From NCBI RefSeq assembly GCF_014851395.1, contig NW_024040040.1:25897000-25960999 (forward strand): a stretch of 64,000 nt of DNA. Reading direction: 5' to 3'. A model generated the notes under the pieces. The model was not told where the DNA came from and searched no databases. It saw only the letters and a program-made list of their open reading frames with translations. This DNA is from Micropterus salmoides. Taxonomy: Eukaryota; Chordata; Actinopteri; Centrarchiformes; Centrarchidae. The position numbers and the translations under genes were made by a program. Of this stretch, positions 47,164-56,959 are shown one piece after another. Position 1 is the stretch's first letter. Each line of letters starts with the position of its first letter.

Positions 47164-47880
47164 TTGTGGCGGACTCACATGCCTCTCCACATAAATGGCT
47201 ACAGCAGTGTACATAAATCGTCCGGGCGGTGTGCACTCAGCACAGCTGCTGGGATTGGCCAGGTGGCTGCTGCTGTCGGTGCACATACATCTGCTCTCCA
47301 TCAGAGCGGAGTATATTCCTGGTGTATTGAACACAGGGGTGGACATCATGTCGAGGGAGGCCCGCGCCCAGAAGAGTGGTGCCTCCATCCAGATCTGATC
47401 GCTCAAATCTGGAGCAAGTTTGATGGATCCCTGACTCTGTCTCACCAATTATCCTGGTTGCCTGGTTGGAGCACATGGTGCATTGTTGTTTCCCTGCATA
47501 CAGCGACTGCTGTTGGGAGGTGTGTTTCATCTTTTCTGCCCGGTGCATGCACTTTCCTGCTATGTTGCATTCATCGGCTTGTTAGTGCACTACAGGGAAC
47601 AGTCTCTTCCTCTGTCTGCACAGCACCTGTCTCATTGGCTGTGTGGTATCAAGGCACACAGGACAAGAGGTGTCTCCTCCTCTGTGGCACTGCACGGCGG
47701 GATGATGGTGGTCCTCTCCGTGCTCATTCATTCATTTTTACCTGCGGGACATCTCCCTTTTTTTCATGTTTCACTCAGTATTGAGAGTTCTGTCTGAGTG
47801 ACAGTCCTCTGTAAACGTGCGGTGTGTCTCCCTCTCGCGCGGGGAGACCTGCTGCCTGTGTTAGTCCTGCCCTGTCTATA
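47164..47880 (+). pseudogene. DIRS-type element fragment (RNase H end)
   Basis: The frame near 47195 reads AVYINRPGGVHSAQLLGLAR, then LLSIRAEYIPGVLNTGVDIMSRE. This is the RNase H tail of DIRS/Ngaro-type polyproteins (AYINRQGG..S..L; IPG..N..AD.LSR). One base shift later PEEWCLHPDLIAQIWSKF follows, the usual next block. No full RT or tyrosine recombinase is present, though 47640-47800 may be the eroded recombinase end. DIRS elements copy by RT and integrate with a tyrosine recombinase, so they leave no target duplication. The 3' text continues after the hAT insertion at 48330. Confidence 0.7.
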
Positions 47881-47888
47881 GCTGGTAC

Positions 47889-48321
47889 TGGGGCTGGGCA
47901 ATAAAACAATAATGATAGTTCTTGCAATATAATTTTCTTCAATAATAATATAAAAAATGTTCAATATATTGTCAATAAATATTTGCTAATTAATTAATTC
48001 ATTTGAATCACAAACAAATTAGCACTTAATGTTTCTATTAAAATATTTATTTTGTTGATGAGACCTGAAAAAAGATCAACTAATCATATTTGTTGAAAAA
48101 AGTAATAGTTTGAATGTTCTACTTCAGACTTGTGAAGTGATCCACTGTTTGGCATCAAGTGTTTGTCACATTCTGACCATAAAGAAAACTTTAATCACAT
48201 AATTAACCATCTGGTTTCTTCAATTTTCACTCAGGAGCAAAAATCTTCCTTTATTATCGATATCAAATGATATGAAATGTTTTTATCGTGATAACATTTT
48301 TGGCCATATCGCCCAGCCCTA
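47889..48321. mobile_element. 433 bp hAT-type MITE with 8 bp TSD
   Basis: The ends are TGGGGCTGGGCAATA and TATCGCCCAGCCCTA (inverse: TAGGGCTGGGCGATA), a common fish hAT terminus. The target duplication GCTGGTAC is exact at 47881-47888 and 48322-48329. The interior is AT-rich without coding. Removing it joins DIRS-like flanks. Confidence 0.93.
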
Positions 48322-48570
48322 GCTGGTACTGCTACAGTACGTAACCTTTGTCTGCGCTATGCACATCTGCAGGGCTCCTTTCCTGTCCCAAGCCTGTTAT
48401 GCAAGTTTTCCCCAATAGCTTAAGCCAAATTTGACTTATGAGCATTTATGTAAAATTTCATTAGAAGACTCAAAAGTTAAAATTTATAATTTAAAAATGA
48501 ATTGAACTATCAAAATTACTTTGACAACTTTAGATCAGCAAACTCTGTAGTTTTTAGGGTGACTGATTTT

Positions 48571-48850
48571 TAGAGCAAAAGACCATTGGAGCAAACATGT
48601 AAATGAGAGACGAAAAGGATGAAATAATTCTGACTGTCAGGCAAGCCGTTTGACATAATTGCAAATTTGCAAACTTGGTTAATACAGCGCCACCTTGAGG
48701 CCATTGAGTGTCATTTGATGTGCCTGAGTAAGGGTTGGAACTTTGCAACCTTCCCACCAATTTTGGTGAGTTCTGGTCCAACAATTTTTTCTGGCACACA
48801 GTTTTAGAGGAGAAAAAGGCAGAAAAAAATAAGAAGGTGAAGGTACTTTG
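48571..48850 (+). repeat. dispersed repeat (family also at 53283-53530)
   Basis: Shared blocks: AGAGCAAAAGACCATTGGAG / AGAAGACCAGATGCAAATGA and CACCTTGAGGCCATTGAGTG / CACCTTGAGGCCAAAGAGTG. Class unknown. Confidence 0.65.
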
Positions 48851-48950
48851 TTTGTCACATACACATACATGTAGCAAAATGTATCCTCTGCATTTAACCC
48901 ATCCCTGAAGGAAGTGCTATCCACTGGGCCACCGTGCTGCCCAAACAAAA
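48841..48950 (+). repeat. common fish interspersed repeat fragment
   Basis: TTGTTTGTCACATACACATA followed by CCTCTGCATTTAACCCATCC and CCCTGAAGGAAGTGCTATCC. I recognise this text as widely repeated in fish; the class is not assigned. Confidence 0.55.
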
Positions 48951-48959
48951 ACAATAGTC

Positions 48960-49900
48960 AAACAACTATTTTATACACCACAGAGCTGCGATATCCATAA
49001 AGCACAAGGAGGTGTTTATGGACTATGCAGACACCCTACTTCCTGCCTTCCTTCTGAACGAAATTTGTCATTACATTTATGTACATCGAACTTTACTCCT
49101 GGTGGTTAAAGAAGCATCATACAACTTTTCAAGTGCACTGGGGTAATGAAATTATAAAGTATATCTGCACAGGCAACCAATGTTTCATACAAAAAAAGGA
49201 CAATATTTCTACCTGCCAGCAAACTGCCACTGTCAAAATCCTTCTTAATTAAACTCAACAAAACTAAACTCATTGACAAAGAACTTATCTACCAATGACA
49301 AGGGAAACGAAGAGAAAAACCAAACCATGCTAACAACTAATTCTAACCCACCTTCCCAAATCAGCCCACTTGCTTGAGTCCCATGAGTCCAATTAGCTAC
49401 AGCATTTTCACATGTAGCAGGGTGATTACACTGCCACTCAGCCTGGCCTCAATCAGAAAGTGAAGCTCAAAGGAAAGATCCAGGTTAACAGAAGCACAAC
49501 CATATAAAAGCAAAATCACATTCCTGTCAATTTGAATAACCAAATAATGTTGCTTACATGAAATAAGCCATGAAATGGGTACAACATATAAGTTCTTCTA
49601 ACTAAATGACAACATAGGATGTTTGTCATTGTCTTCTCAAACGACTACTAGCTATGAGCCGTATGATTTCTTGATCTAGTGACTTTCATCGGCAAGATGA
49701 CATCCTTTGCCACCCTACCCAGGCAACAAAAAACAATTAGTTAAGGTTCAGGAAAGAAGGAGATGGATACAAATAGCAGTCTCCCTTGTCAAAGTGTAAT
49801 GCATTGACAATGAGGTGGCAGATACAAAAATATTTCTTTGCCTTGCTCGCATACAAAGGAAGGACACAGCATTTGATGTTTGGATAAGGAGCCCTGCATA
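48960..49900. other. non-coding, no gene seen
   Basis: No supported feature. Confidence 0.4.
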
Positions 49901-49904
49901 AATT

Positions 49905-50345
49905 AGTGATGGCAAGTTTGAATCTTTTTACTGACTCGAATCTCCAAGTCTCGTTCATTAAAATGAACTAATCTTTTTTTGAGTCATTTCGTTCATTTGA
50001 ACTTAACACAGAAGGCTACCTATTTGCTTTAATTGACAAGTATAATGCACAAATTCACCTCTTGATCATTGTCTATCATCATTCTATAAAGCCCAATGGG
50101 GCCACAACCAAGTTTAAACCATGTAAATACCATAAAATTATCGCCACTACTCCGGCTAAATCCGTCCATTTTCACAATCTTACGACCAGACCAGCCATAT
50201 ATATGTATATATAATCATAATTATTATCATTATATCTCTAAAGTGTTCATTCATACAGTAGCCTGACGTCCCTATCCATGAGTAACATCTATATATTAAC
50301 ATCAGATTTGCGCACAATTAACAAACACAAAATTAATAAAATTTT
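49905..50345 (-). repeat. DNA-transposon-like repeat, relative of 22855-23152
   Basis: It opens with AGTGATGGCAAGTTTGAATC and GTTCATTAAAATGAACTAAT, the text style of a common fish hAT-like end. From 50085 it is the reverse complement of 22855-23152. It lies immediately left of the transposase-like gene at 50390 and may be the left flank of the same element. Confidence 0.7.
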
Positions 50346-50389
50346 ACAGATTTAATAATAATCTGGATAAAGTTGACAAAATTTCAACA

Positions 50390-51135
50390 AGAGGGTTGTC
50401 AAAGATGTGGAGAAGCTGAGCCACCACTACCAAACATCATCCCTGGAGGCCTTCCACAGCTTAATCCTGCGCTTCACACCCAAGAATGTGGTTTTCCCTT
50501 TCATGGGCATGCTGTGCAGGTATATAAAGTTAATACATTCAGTAACATCACAGCTACTAGAGGCAAAAAAAGTCTAACTACAAAATTATTGTATGGGTCA
50601 CTTAATTTTGCAATTCCATTTTTATAGGTTGTACCTTGCAGCCATGCACTACAATGAAAATTCGGAGCCGTGAGAAAGCCACAACAACCACAGGACAACC
50701 GGTCTTCAAAGTTGTGTTCCACAAGTCCAAGAAGAGTGAGGGGGACCACAAGGCCATTAAAAACAGAACCTAAATACCTACTTTTATTGTTACAAAAAGT
50801 ATTGAATAATAAATAGTGACAATTACAATAGGTACAAGTTATGTAACAAAAAAAATACTAATGGCCACCTTATAAATATGTAAAAATGCAGTGGATTCTG
50901 AGAACAGTCTGTAAACACTTCAGTGATTGTCTGCATTATTTCACAAATATGTGGAAGACCTAATTAAGCTTGTCTTCGAGGAGGTATTTGAAGACCCGAC
51001 GCCATTTGCTGAGGTGCTAAAGACTATCCCCATCCCCAAAGACCTGACATCAGAGTTTGAGAGGCCGTTAAAGGAGGAAGTGGTTGCCCGCCATGTGTCC
51101 CGCTTTAGTCAAGGGGCGGCCGGAAACCTACATAC
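50390..51135 (+). pseudogene. C-terminal end of fish-amplified transposase-like protein
   Basis: Exon 1 encodes VVKDVEKLSHHYQTSSLEAF and HSLILRFTPKNVVFPFMGML up to 50519. An intron (50520-50627) begins GTATAT and ends TTTATAG; splicing keeps the frame and gives CRLYLAAMHYNEN. A frameshift follows, then KATTTTGQPVFKVVFHKSKK. A further exon (~50940 on) reads YVEDLIKLVFEEVFEDPTPF and ends ...VARHVSRFSQG. I recognise this series as the end of a large protein family present in many fish copies, sometimes with an N-terminal THAP-type domain; a transposase role is likely but unproven. Upstream exons are missing. Its 3' end meets the minus-strand gene at 51105. Confidence 0.65.
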
Positions 51136-52206
51136 TGCCCCTCCGGATCAGGAAACTGCTGGCGTATCCGGAGTACAACACACGACGGGATGACCACTCT
51201 CACACTCCTTCCCAAGTAGCCCCAGCACCAGCTGACAAAGCTACGATAGGCAAGGTGCCTGTAGCACCTGTATGGACAGGGTTGGACCAAATTGATAAAC
51301 ATTACTCACTCTATTTATGTCAGTTTTATTTATTTTTTATTTATTTTTTGACATTTGCTAATAAAACTGACTTTATGAAAGCATTGACATTGTAATTTAT
51401 TTAGTTCTTTGGTTGCTGTGTTATAAATTACTTTGGGGACAGTTACATTTTATAAAAACTCAAAGGTCCATAGTCTGCTTGATATATGTTGTGGATGTTC
51501 TGCAAGGTGTAGTAGTTCAAACAGTTTGGCTCCAGGCCTGGATGGTGAACCATGCAGGCAGGAGGGTCAGGAACCTGTTGCATTCGTCTAACAACCTAAA
51601 AACAACAAGTCATTTAGACTCACTTCTTCTCTCTATTTCTTAGGTTAACAAGGTTAACTTTTGTAATACTTTCTAACACAGGCAACGTTAGTGAAAATAT
51701 CCTATAATTGTTGTTGTGCATGACAACATTGCCTATAACCTTAGGTGTGTGCTACTGTTGATGTTTGCTACACAACGTTGTAACTGATTATAATAACTAC
51801 CTTTCCTATATCTTGGCAACAGACGTTTTCAACTTTGGTGGGCACTGTCGAGCAGTTTTCACAAGTACACCTACAGTACATATTAAATTAAAAAAACGTC
51901 AGACAACCTCCAGGCAGTCAGTAAACATTAAGCTGATATTGTAAGGTAGAGGCAGAGCTCGGTTAAAATGTTACGTATGAAAGATAAATGTGTTACAGAT
52001 TAATAACTTACCACTCAAGTCTTGCTCCAGTCTAGGTTATGAAGCTGGTTCTGGTTGTTCTGCCGTTGTTTCTGGATCAGCCGTGCTGCACGCCAAGCCC
52101 TCCCAAAAGGCCCGTGAACGCAACTGACTGGACCACCAGCTGTGGGCCTTCGAAGTAACAGATGACTGAGGAAACAACAAAGTAGTAAGGCAAATAAACT
52201 TGACAA
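51105..52206 (-). pseudogene. P2X7-C-terminal-like (cysteine-rich domain) split gene
   Basis: Exon-like blocks in order on the minus strand are: A, ending GAGTG/GTAAGT (52012); B (51870-51801), CTCENCSTVPTKVENVCCQD, preceded by a TAG acceptor and followed by GTAGTT; C (51595-~51460), with HHPGLEPNCLNYYTLQNIHN; D (51267-51105), RHLAYRSFVSWCWGYLGRSV and RVVIPSCVVLRIRQQFPDPE, then GQYVGFRPPLD and stop. The CxCxxC..CC series, the W-W/CWGYLG block and the IPxC block match the intracellular Zn-coordinating domain of P2X7 receptors (P2RX7_C). There is no ion-channel part, so it is a stand-alone domain, as often seen in fish. The A/B junction gives W-C-T-C, but exon A has an in-frame stop in that phase, so the copy is probably dead. 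Confidence 0.65.
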
Positions 52207-52289
52207 TCTGTGATCATGGTGGATGACTGCACCTGGGTGTAGCTCTTAAAACTACAGCCAAAATATAAACTTAGTGATCACCATAGGAA

Positions 52290-52890
52290 ACAAAACCTGC
52301 ATCCGTTCGTTTGGCACTGGTTTTACGCGCTTTCTGATGAAAGATGACGGCGCAGCCTCTGGATTACGCTCTGCAGTGCTTTTTGTGTTTTTGTTTATTA
52401 ACTCTGTTTTCTGCCGTCCCTCTCCGGTAACTTTTACCAGAGAAGAGCTCTTAAACTTCGGACTTTCAACTGCTAACGCTATTACACTGCTCCTGATCGA
52501 ACCTTGAACTTTCCTGGAGTTATAAGTTGGAACAGCGGCAGCTGTGTTTGGGATCCTCCAGAGATGCTGAAGGGGGAAGCGTGCAGGCGCACTGGTTAAA
52601 CTGAGATAGCAGGGTTTTTGCACTGCGCTCCCTTCCATCCGCTTGGCGAATGTCCGCTCTCTGGCCAACAAAATGGATGAACTGCTGCTCCTCAACAGAA
52701 CTAACTCGGACTTCTGCAGATCTGCTGCCCTATGTTTTCCTGGCTCACCCCGCACATCCCAGACAGCGCACTTTACCTGCCGGGATTTAATCTTTTCCGG
52801 GGGAACCGCGTAACAGAGCTCACGGGAAAAACACGGGGAGGCGGACTCTGTCTCTACATAAACAAAGGTTGGTGCACAGATGACACACGA
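52290..52890 (+). pseudogene. LINE B 5' fragment (leader and endonuclease start)
   Basis: FTREELLNFGLSTANAITLL (52434-52505) is followed in other frames by NVRSLANKMDELLLLNRTNS and DFCRSAALCFPGSP. Then come YLPGFNLFRGNRVTELTGKT and RGGGLCLYINKGWCTD. The last part matches 19717-19900 closely. The copy ends at ~52885 where unrelated repeat text starts, so it is a 5' fragment lacking all RT, unusual for a LINE. Confidence 0.8.
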
Positions 52891-52929
52891 TTGCCGCGGA
52901 CTGTGAGGGATTATGTTGACTCATCCTGC

Positions 52930-53165
52930 TTCACCTCCAACCCAATAGCGATAGCCTTAGCGGGCGAAGCCTATATGAAGTAGAATGGAAGTTACATATT
53001 GTAACTCTATAAATAGGTGCAGCCCTCTAAGTTGTTGGCCTCACTGGACCTTGGTTCTCAGTGCTGAAGAAAAGGCATTATGGGAGCCGATGGCCAGGTC
53101 TCACCGTTGTAGATACACAAGGCACGCGTAGGGGTAAACCCAATATTGATAGCCTTAGACGGCTG
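52930..53165 (+). repeat. repeat shared with 26238-26395 (possible DIRS-type terminus)
   Basis: AACCCAATAGCGATAGCCTT / AGCGGGCGAAGCCTATATGA, then AGTTACATATTGTAACTC (an inverted repeat centred on ATAT), GGGAGCCGATGGCCAGGTCT and a second GGGGTAAACCCAATATTGAT. The block order differs from 26238-26395. Confidence 0.55.
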
Positions 53166-53282
53166 CGCTTCACTCATAGAATCTGGTTATCACAGCCTGA
53201 TAATGAGCAGCCCAACTTGGAGCATGTTTGCTCTTTTTGTAAATTCAAATATAGCCCCAAGTGGCAATGATGAAAAATGCAA

Positions 53283-53530
53283 AATTTGAAATTTTCAGAG
53301 AAGACCAGATGCAAATGACTTAAGAGATTAAAGTGATGAATGAATTTAAACTTGAAGCCTAGCCTTTTTTGAGATAATTGCAGAAACACAAACAGCATCA
53401 CCTTGAGGCCAAAGAGTGTCATTACCTGACTAGTGGGTGAAATGTTCAACCCACCAGCCATATTATGTGTTTCTCAGTATTAAGGTATATGCTGCACAAA
53501 CACAAGCAGAGAAAAAATAGAAAGTGTCAC
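53283..53530 (+). repeat. dispersed repeat (family also at 48571-48850)
   Basis: AGAAGACCAGATGCAAATGA and CACCTTGAGGCCAAAGAGTG blocks in the same order and spacing as at 48571-48720. Confidence 0.65.
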
Positions 53531-53590
53531 CAGAGAAAAAAATTCAACTTACTATGATCTGAACAACATCACTGTTGACAAGTGGGACTT

Positions 53591-53664
53591 GTTCAGTCGG
53601 GGATTTGAACCCTGGAACTTCATATCCCCGGGTAGGTGACTTACTGACTTAGCTATATCAGGGT
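53591..53664 (-). pseudogene. tRNA-like sequence (tRNA pseudogene or SINE head)
   Basis: Reading the minus strand, box A TAGCTAAGTCAG and, ~34 bases later, a perfect box B GGTTCAAATCC stand at tRNA spacing, with CCCGGGGATATGAAGTTCCA between. The acceptor-stem ends do not pair well and no CCA-adjacent stem is clear, so a functional tRNA is unlikely. No SINE tail was recognised. Confidence 0.5.
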
Positions 53665-53925
53665 ACCAACACTCTCTTAAAAGTATCAAAAAAGTCTTAA
53701 ATTTAATATTCTAAAAATAAGGCCTTAAAAGTATTACATTTCGTTTACAAAGTATTAAATTTCATTTACAAAGATCTTAAATCTTTTCTGTCCCTTTGTG
53801 CGATTCAATAAATGCCGTAACGTCATAAATAAATATTTTTTATCAGAATCAGCTTTATTGCCAGGTATGTGTATACATACGAGGATTTTGACTCAGGATT
53901 GTGCAATGAGTAGAGTGCAAAGGTA

Positions 53926-53967
53926 AATTATTATTATCATTGTTATTATTATTATTATTATTATTAT
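53926..53967 (+). repeat. (TTA)n microsatellite
   Basis: TTA units with one TCATTG interruption. Confidence 0.9.
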
Positions 53968-54559
53968 GTCCATGTCGTAGGTGGATGAGATATACAGGTG
54001 AACATTCAAATACATACGTACATGTACACATGTACATAGTGCGATGGAGCACAGTGGAAAGGATGCTGGAATAAATAAGCATTATGTGCAGGTGTTACAT
54101 ACTTGAGGAAGGTGGAGACAGACCGTCTGGACCAGGAGCCTTCCTGATCAGTAAAATCTATTCTGCTTGTCAGCCAGTCATTGAGTACCAGCAGTGTTGG
54201 GGGATGGTCTCCTGTAGTTAGTAAGTGTCCACAGGCCTTTCCACACTGACTCAGGGTCACTGGCTGTGAAGCTGTTTCTAGCTTTTCAGAGTAGCTCCTC
54301 TTAGCTTCTTTGATCTCTTTAGTCAATGTGTTCCTGGCCTGGTTATACAGGACTCTGTCTCCACTTCTGAAGGTTGTTGTATGTGCGGATGGATTTAGTT
54401 GGCACACACAACCTCACAAAAACTGATTTTGGATGTCACACTCCAGTCAGTACAGTCAAAGCAGGCCTGTAAATCCAGCTTTGACTCGTTGGTCTATCTT
54501 CTCACACTCTTTACAACAGGTTTAGCAGATGTCAATTTGTGCCTGTATGTTGGGATAAG

Positions 54560-54677
54560 GGCCCTGTGATGGACTGGCGACCTGTCCAGGGTGTACCCCG
54601 CCCGATGTCAGCTGGAATTGGCTCCAGCCCCCCCGTGACCCTGTACGAAGGATAAGCGGTTGACGATGGATGGATGG
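54560..54677 (+). mobile_element. short retroposon with (GATG)n tail and 13 bp TSD
   Basis: It starts GGCCCTGTGATGGACTGGCG, contains CCTGTCCAGGGTGTACCCCG and CAGCCCCCCCGTGACCCTGT, and ends in GATGGATGGATGG. The 13 bp duplication ATGTTGGGATAAG is exact at 54547-54559 and 54678-54690. LINE B protein text continues on both sides. The other two tails in the window are 4648-4738 and 20418-20460. Confidence 0.92.
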
Positions 54678-54797
54678 ATGTTGGGATAAGATGAAGCAGA
54701 CAGTGATCAGAGAGTGTAAGTCCATACTTAAAGCCACTGAGGTTTGCAGAGACAGGCATCCAAGACGCCCTCGCCCAGCCGCCATAGCCCACCAATG

Positions 54798-55113
54798 TGA
54801 CACAAAAAAATGTTGCTTGCACTTGCCGTTTCCTTTTGGCTTTATTGTTCACCGACGATGGCCTTCAGGTAAATACAACAATCCATTGAATGTTACACTG
54901 TTTTCACACAACACTTGCACGGCTTGCCCAGTGTAGCATGCTGGAGCGAAGCGGTCAAAAAACTATAGGTGCTCTCCTCTGTCCAGCAACCCCTGTCACC
55001 TGTGCAAAGGTTCCTACCTAAATTACCTTTGACCCAAAAACAGACAGGAGCCACCTACTGGCCCACAAGAGTACCGCACCCAACATACAAACCTTATAAA
55101 TGGCTCTTACACA
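54798..55113 (-). repeat. BEL/Pao 3' LTR
   Basis: On the minus strand, a purine tract (AGGGGCCGG) is followed by TGTGTAAGAGCCATTTATAA (TG start, TATA-like TTTATAAGG). About 230 bases later AACAATAAAGCC gives a polyadenylation signal. The end near a TGTCA at ~54798 is approximate. The body contains TTTTTGACCGCTTCGCTCCA. It lies where the 3' LTR of the adjacent minus-strand BEL element should be, ~145 bp past the pol stop. Confidence 0.7.
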
Positions 55114-55257
55114 CCGGCCCCTAATTGTAATGACTTCCAGACATAACAATTCATAAACACAATTAAGGAGCCACAATCAAAATGATACAATGATGAATAT
55201 ATCACCTATTTAAGTCATATGTTCAGCAGAGAGCACAATGCTTGTGATGACCTGCTG

Positions 55258-56166
55258 CTAACCTGTAGGCTTATGTAGCAGGCAAAGTTTAGTGACAGGC
55301 CTTTCTATTACACTAGCTTTTGTCTGCAAGCGCACTGAACGTACAAGTCCTTTCTTGTCATGGAAAGCCTTCAAGACTCTCCCAAGTGGCCAAGGGCCTC
55401 GCGGAGTACTAGGATCCATGATGACCGCAATATCTCCAGGCTTAAGATTTCCCCTTTTTTTATTCCATTTTTGTCTCTCCTGTAGCAGAGGCAGGTATTC
55501 ACGTACCCAACGTTTCCAAAAAAGATCTGAAATATACTGGACTAAGGCTGGTCTTCCATTCATAAGAAGAATATGATTAGGAGTAAGGGGTTCAAGGTCA
55601 TTTGGGTCGTCGGACAGCTTGGTGATAGGCCTATCATTTAAAATGGCTTCAGCTTCACACATGACTGTAGAAAGACCGTCGTCGTCCAGTCTCTGCTGTC
55701 GAAGAACTGCACTGAGAATTCTTCTCACCATGGGGATTACATGCTCCCAAACACCACCATCATGTGACTCTGCTGGAGGACTGAAACACCACTTGACTCC
55801 CCTTTTTTGCAATCATCCCTGAATCTGTGTTTGATTAAGAGATGAAAGAGCCTCCCTAAGTTGTCTCTCTGCTCCTATGAAGTTAGTTCCATTGTCTGAT
55901 TGAATGAGAGTGACTTGACCCCTTCTACTGATGAAGTGGCGTAATGCATTAATGCATGCATCTGTATCCAGAGACGTAGCAACTTCTAGATGGACTGCTC
56001 TACTTGCCAGACAGGTGAATACTGCTCCGTAGCGTTTGACTGTGCTTCGTCCTTTCCTCACCTCTATTGGTCCAAAATAGCCGACGCCCACATTAGTAAA
56101 TGGTGGGTGATTGTAATCTAACCTCTCCTTTGGCAAATCTCCCATTTTTTGCTCCCTCATCCTTCC
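55258..56166 (-). pseudogene. pol: BEL integrase core and C-terminus
   Basis: Minus strand from 56166: MGRMREQKMGDLPKERLDYN, then FTNVGVGYFGPIEVRKGRST (first catalytic Asp position appears as G: VGYFGP where BEL proteins have D.FGP). VTLIQSDNGTNFIGAERQLR follows, holding the second Asp. A stop near 55820 and frame change lead to WCFSPPAESHDGGVWEHVIP (Glu region; H.GGVWE) and the DUF5641-like tail PGDIAVIMDPSTPRGPWPLG, ending at 55258. It would join the cDNA to chromosomes. The missing Asp, the stop and the frameshift make it dead. Confidence 0.85.
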
Positions 56167-56174
56167 CATATATC

Positions 56175-56791
56175 GGTAGCACTTTATAATAACTACACAC
56201 TATAAAGCTAATGGTTAAGCATTAGTAAATAAGGAATTCATCATTTATAAAGCATTATTCATACATTAATACACATTAGTAAGTCATTCATAAACACCGT
56301 TATAAATGTTTTATTCTTTGTTATCTACACACTAGGAAGCAGTTGTTAAGTATTAGTACATTTTTAATTCATCATTTATAAGTCATTGTTCTTACGTTAA
56401 TACATATTAGTAAGTCATTTATAAACATAGTTATACATGTTGTATGCTTTATTAATAAGCTCATCTATAATGTGCTTAATAATTGTATTTTCTTACTTCA
56501 TATATGATCAGTTCACTATTTATAAATGAAGTATTATTTTAATGACAAACCATTTATGTATGAGTTGTTAATGGTTCATAAGATCATTTGGAAAGTTTAA
56601 GAAAATTATTACATAACTGCCTGTTTTTTGATACTTTTGCGAGAAAGAATATAAACAATCTCAGCATAACTCGTAAATATACCAGTAGCAAAGCCCAAAG
56701 GATGCTACTAAGACTACCTGAAAGATGCCCCAGCTAACTTTACAGGATAAAAGCCTCACCCTTACAGGCCTGCTACCGTTTCTCTGAACTC
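56175..56791 (+). repeat. left ~610 bp inverted arm
   Basis: Rich in ATTAGTAAGTCATTCATAAA-like text repeated within the arm (56270-56305, 56401-56440), with AT-rich spacing. It pairs with 61184-61786. Confidence 0.9.
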
Positions 56792-56959
56792 CTCATCAAA
56801 ACTCCAAGATCTGCGCTTCTAGAGATTTGCTGTGATGGGACCAGCAAAGGGTTGCTTGGATGGTCCTTTGAAAGACACCAATCCTTCTCCCCTCCAAATG
56901 CTTTGATCAACCTCTAACTTGTCATGTTGTTATTTGTAGTTGCAAGTAGTTGTAGCAGA

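Larger units (their letters stand above)
53845..54790 (-). pseudogene. LINE B fragment: endonuclease end, linker, 3' end
   Basis: From the right, on the minus strand, LTLSDHCLLHLIPT (end of APE endonuclease) is cut by a retroposon (54560-54677). It continues with KLTSAKPVVKSVRR and KLDLQACFDCTDWSV, then FRSGDRVLYNQARNTLTKEI and KEAKRSYSEKLE (54390-54280). The RT is then lost, and the fragment ends in CAATAAAGCTGATTCTGATA-type 3' text (53860-53845). Only the spacer between endonuclease and RT survives well. It is the same family as 19575-20290. Confidence 0.75.

Noticed and set aside
47164..47784. 206-codon plus-strand frame as a single gene
   Set aside because: It is an alternate frame across a DIRS-type RNase H relic; true similarity switches frame near 47350.
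51084..51395. 103-codon plus-strand frame
   Set aside because: Opposite strand of the P2X7-like block; only the first few codons overlap a real plus-strand protein end.
53591..53664. Functional tRNA gene
   Set aside because: Boxes A and B are good, but acceptor-stem pairing and termini are not convincing.
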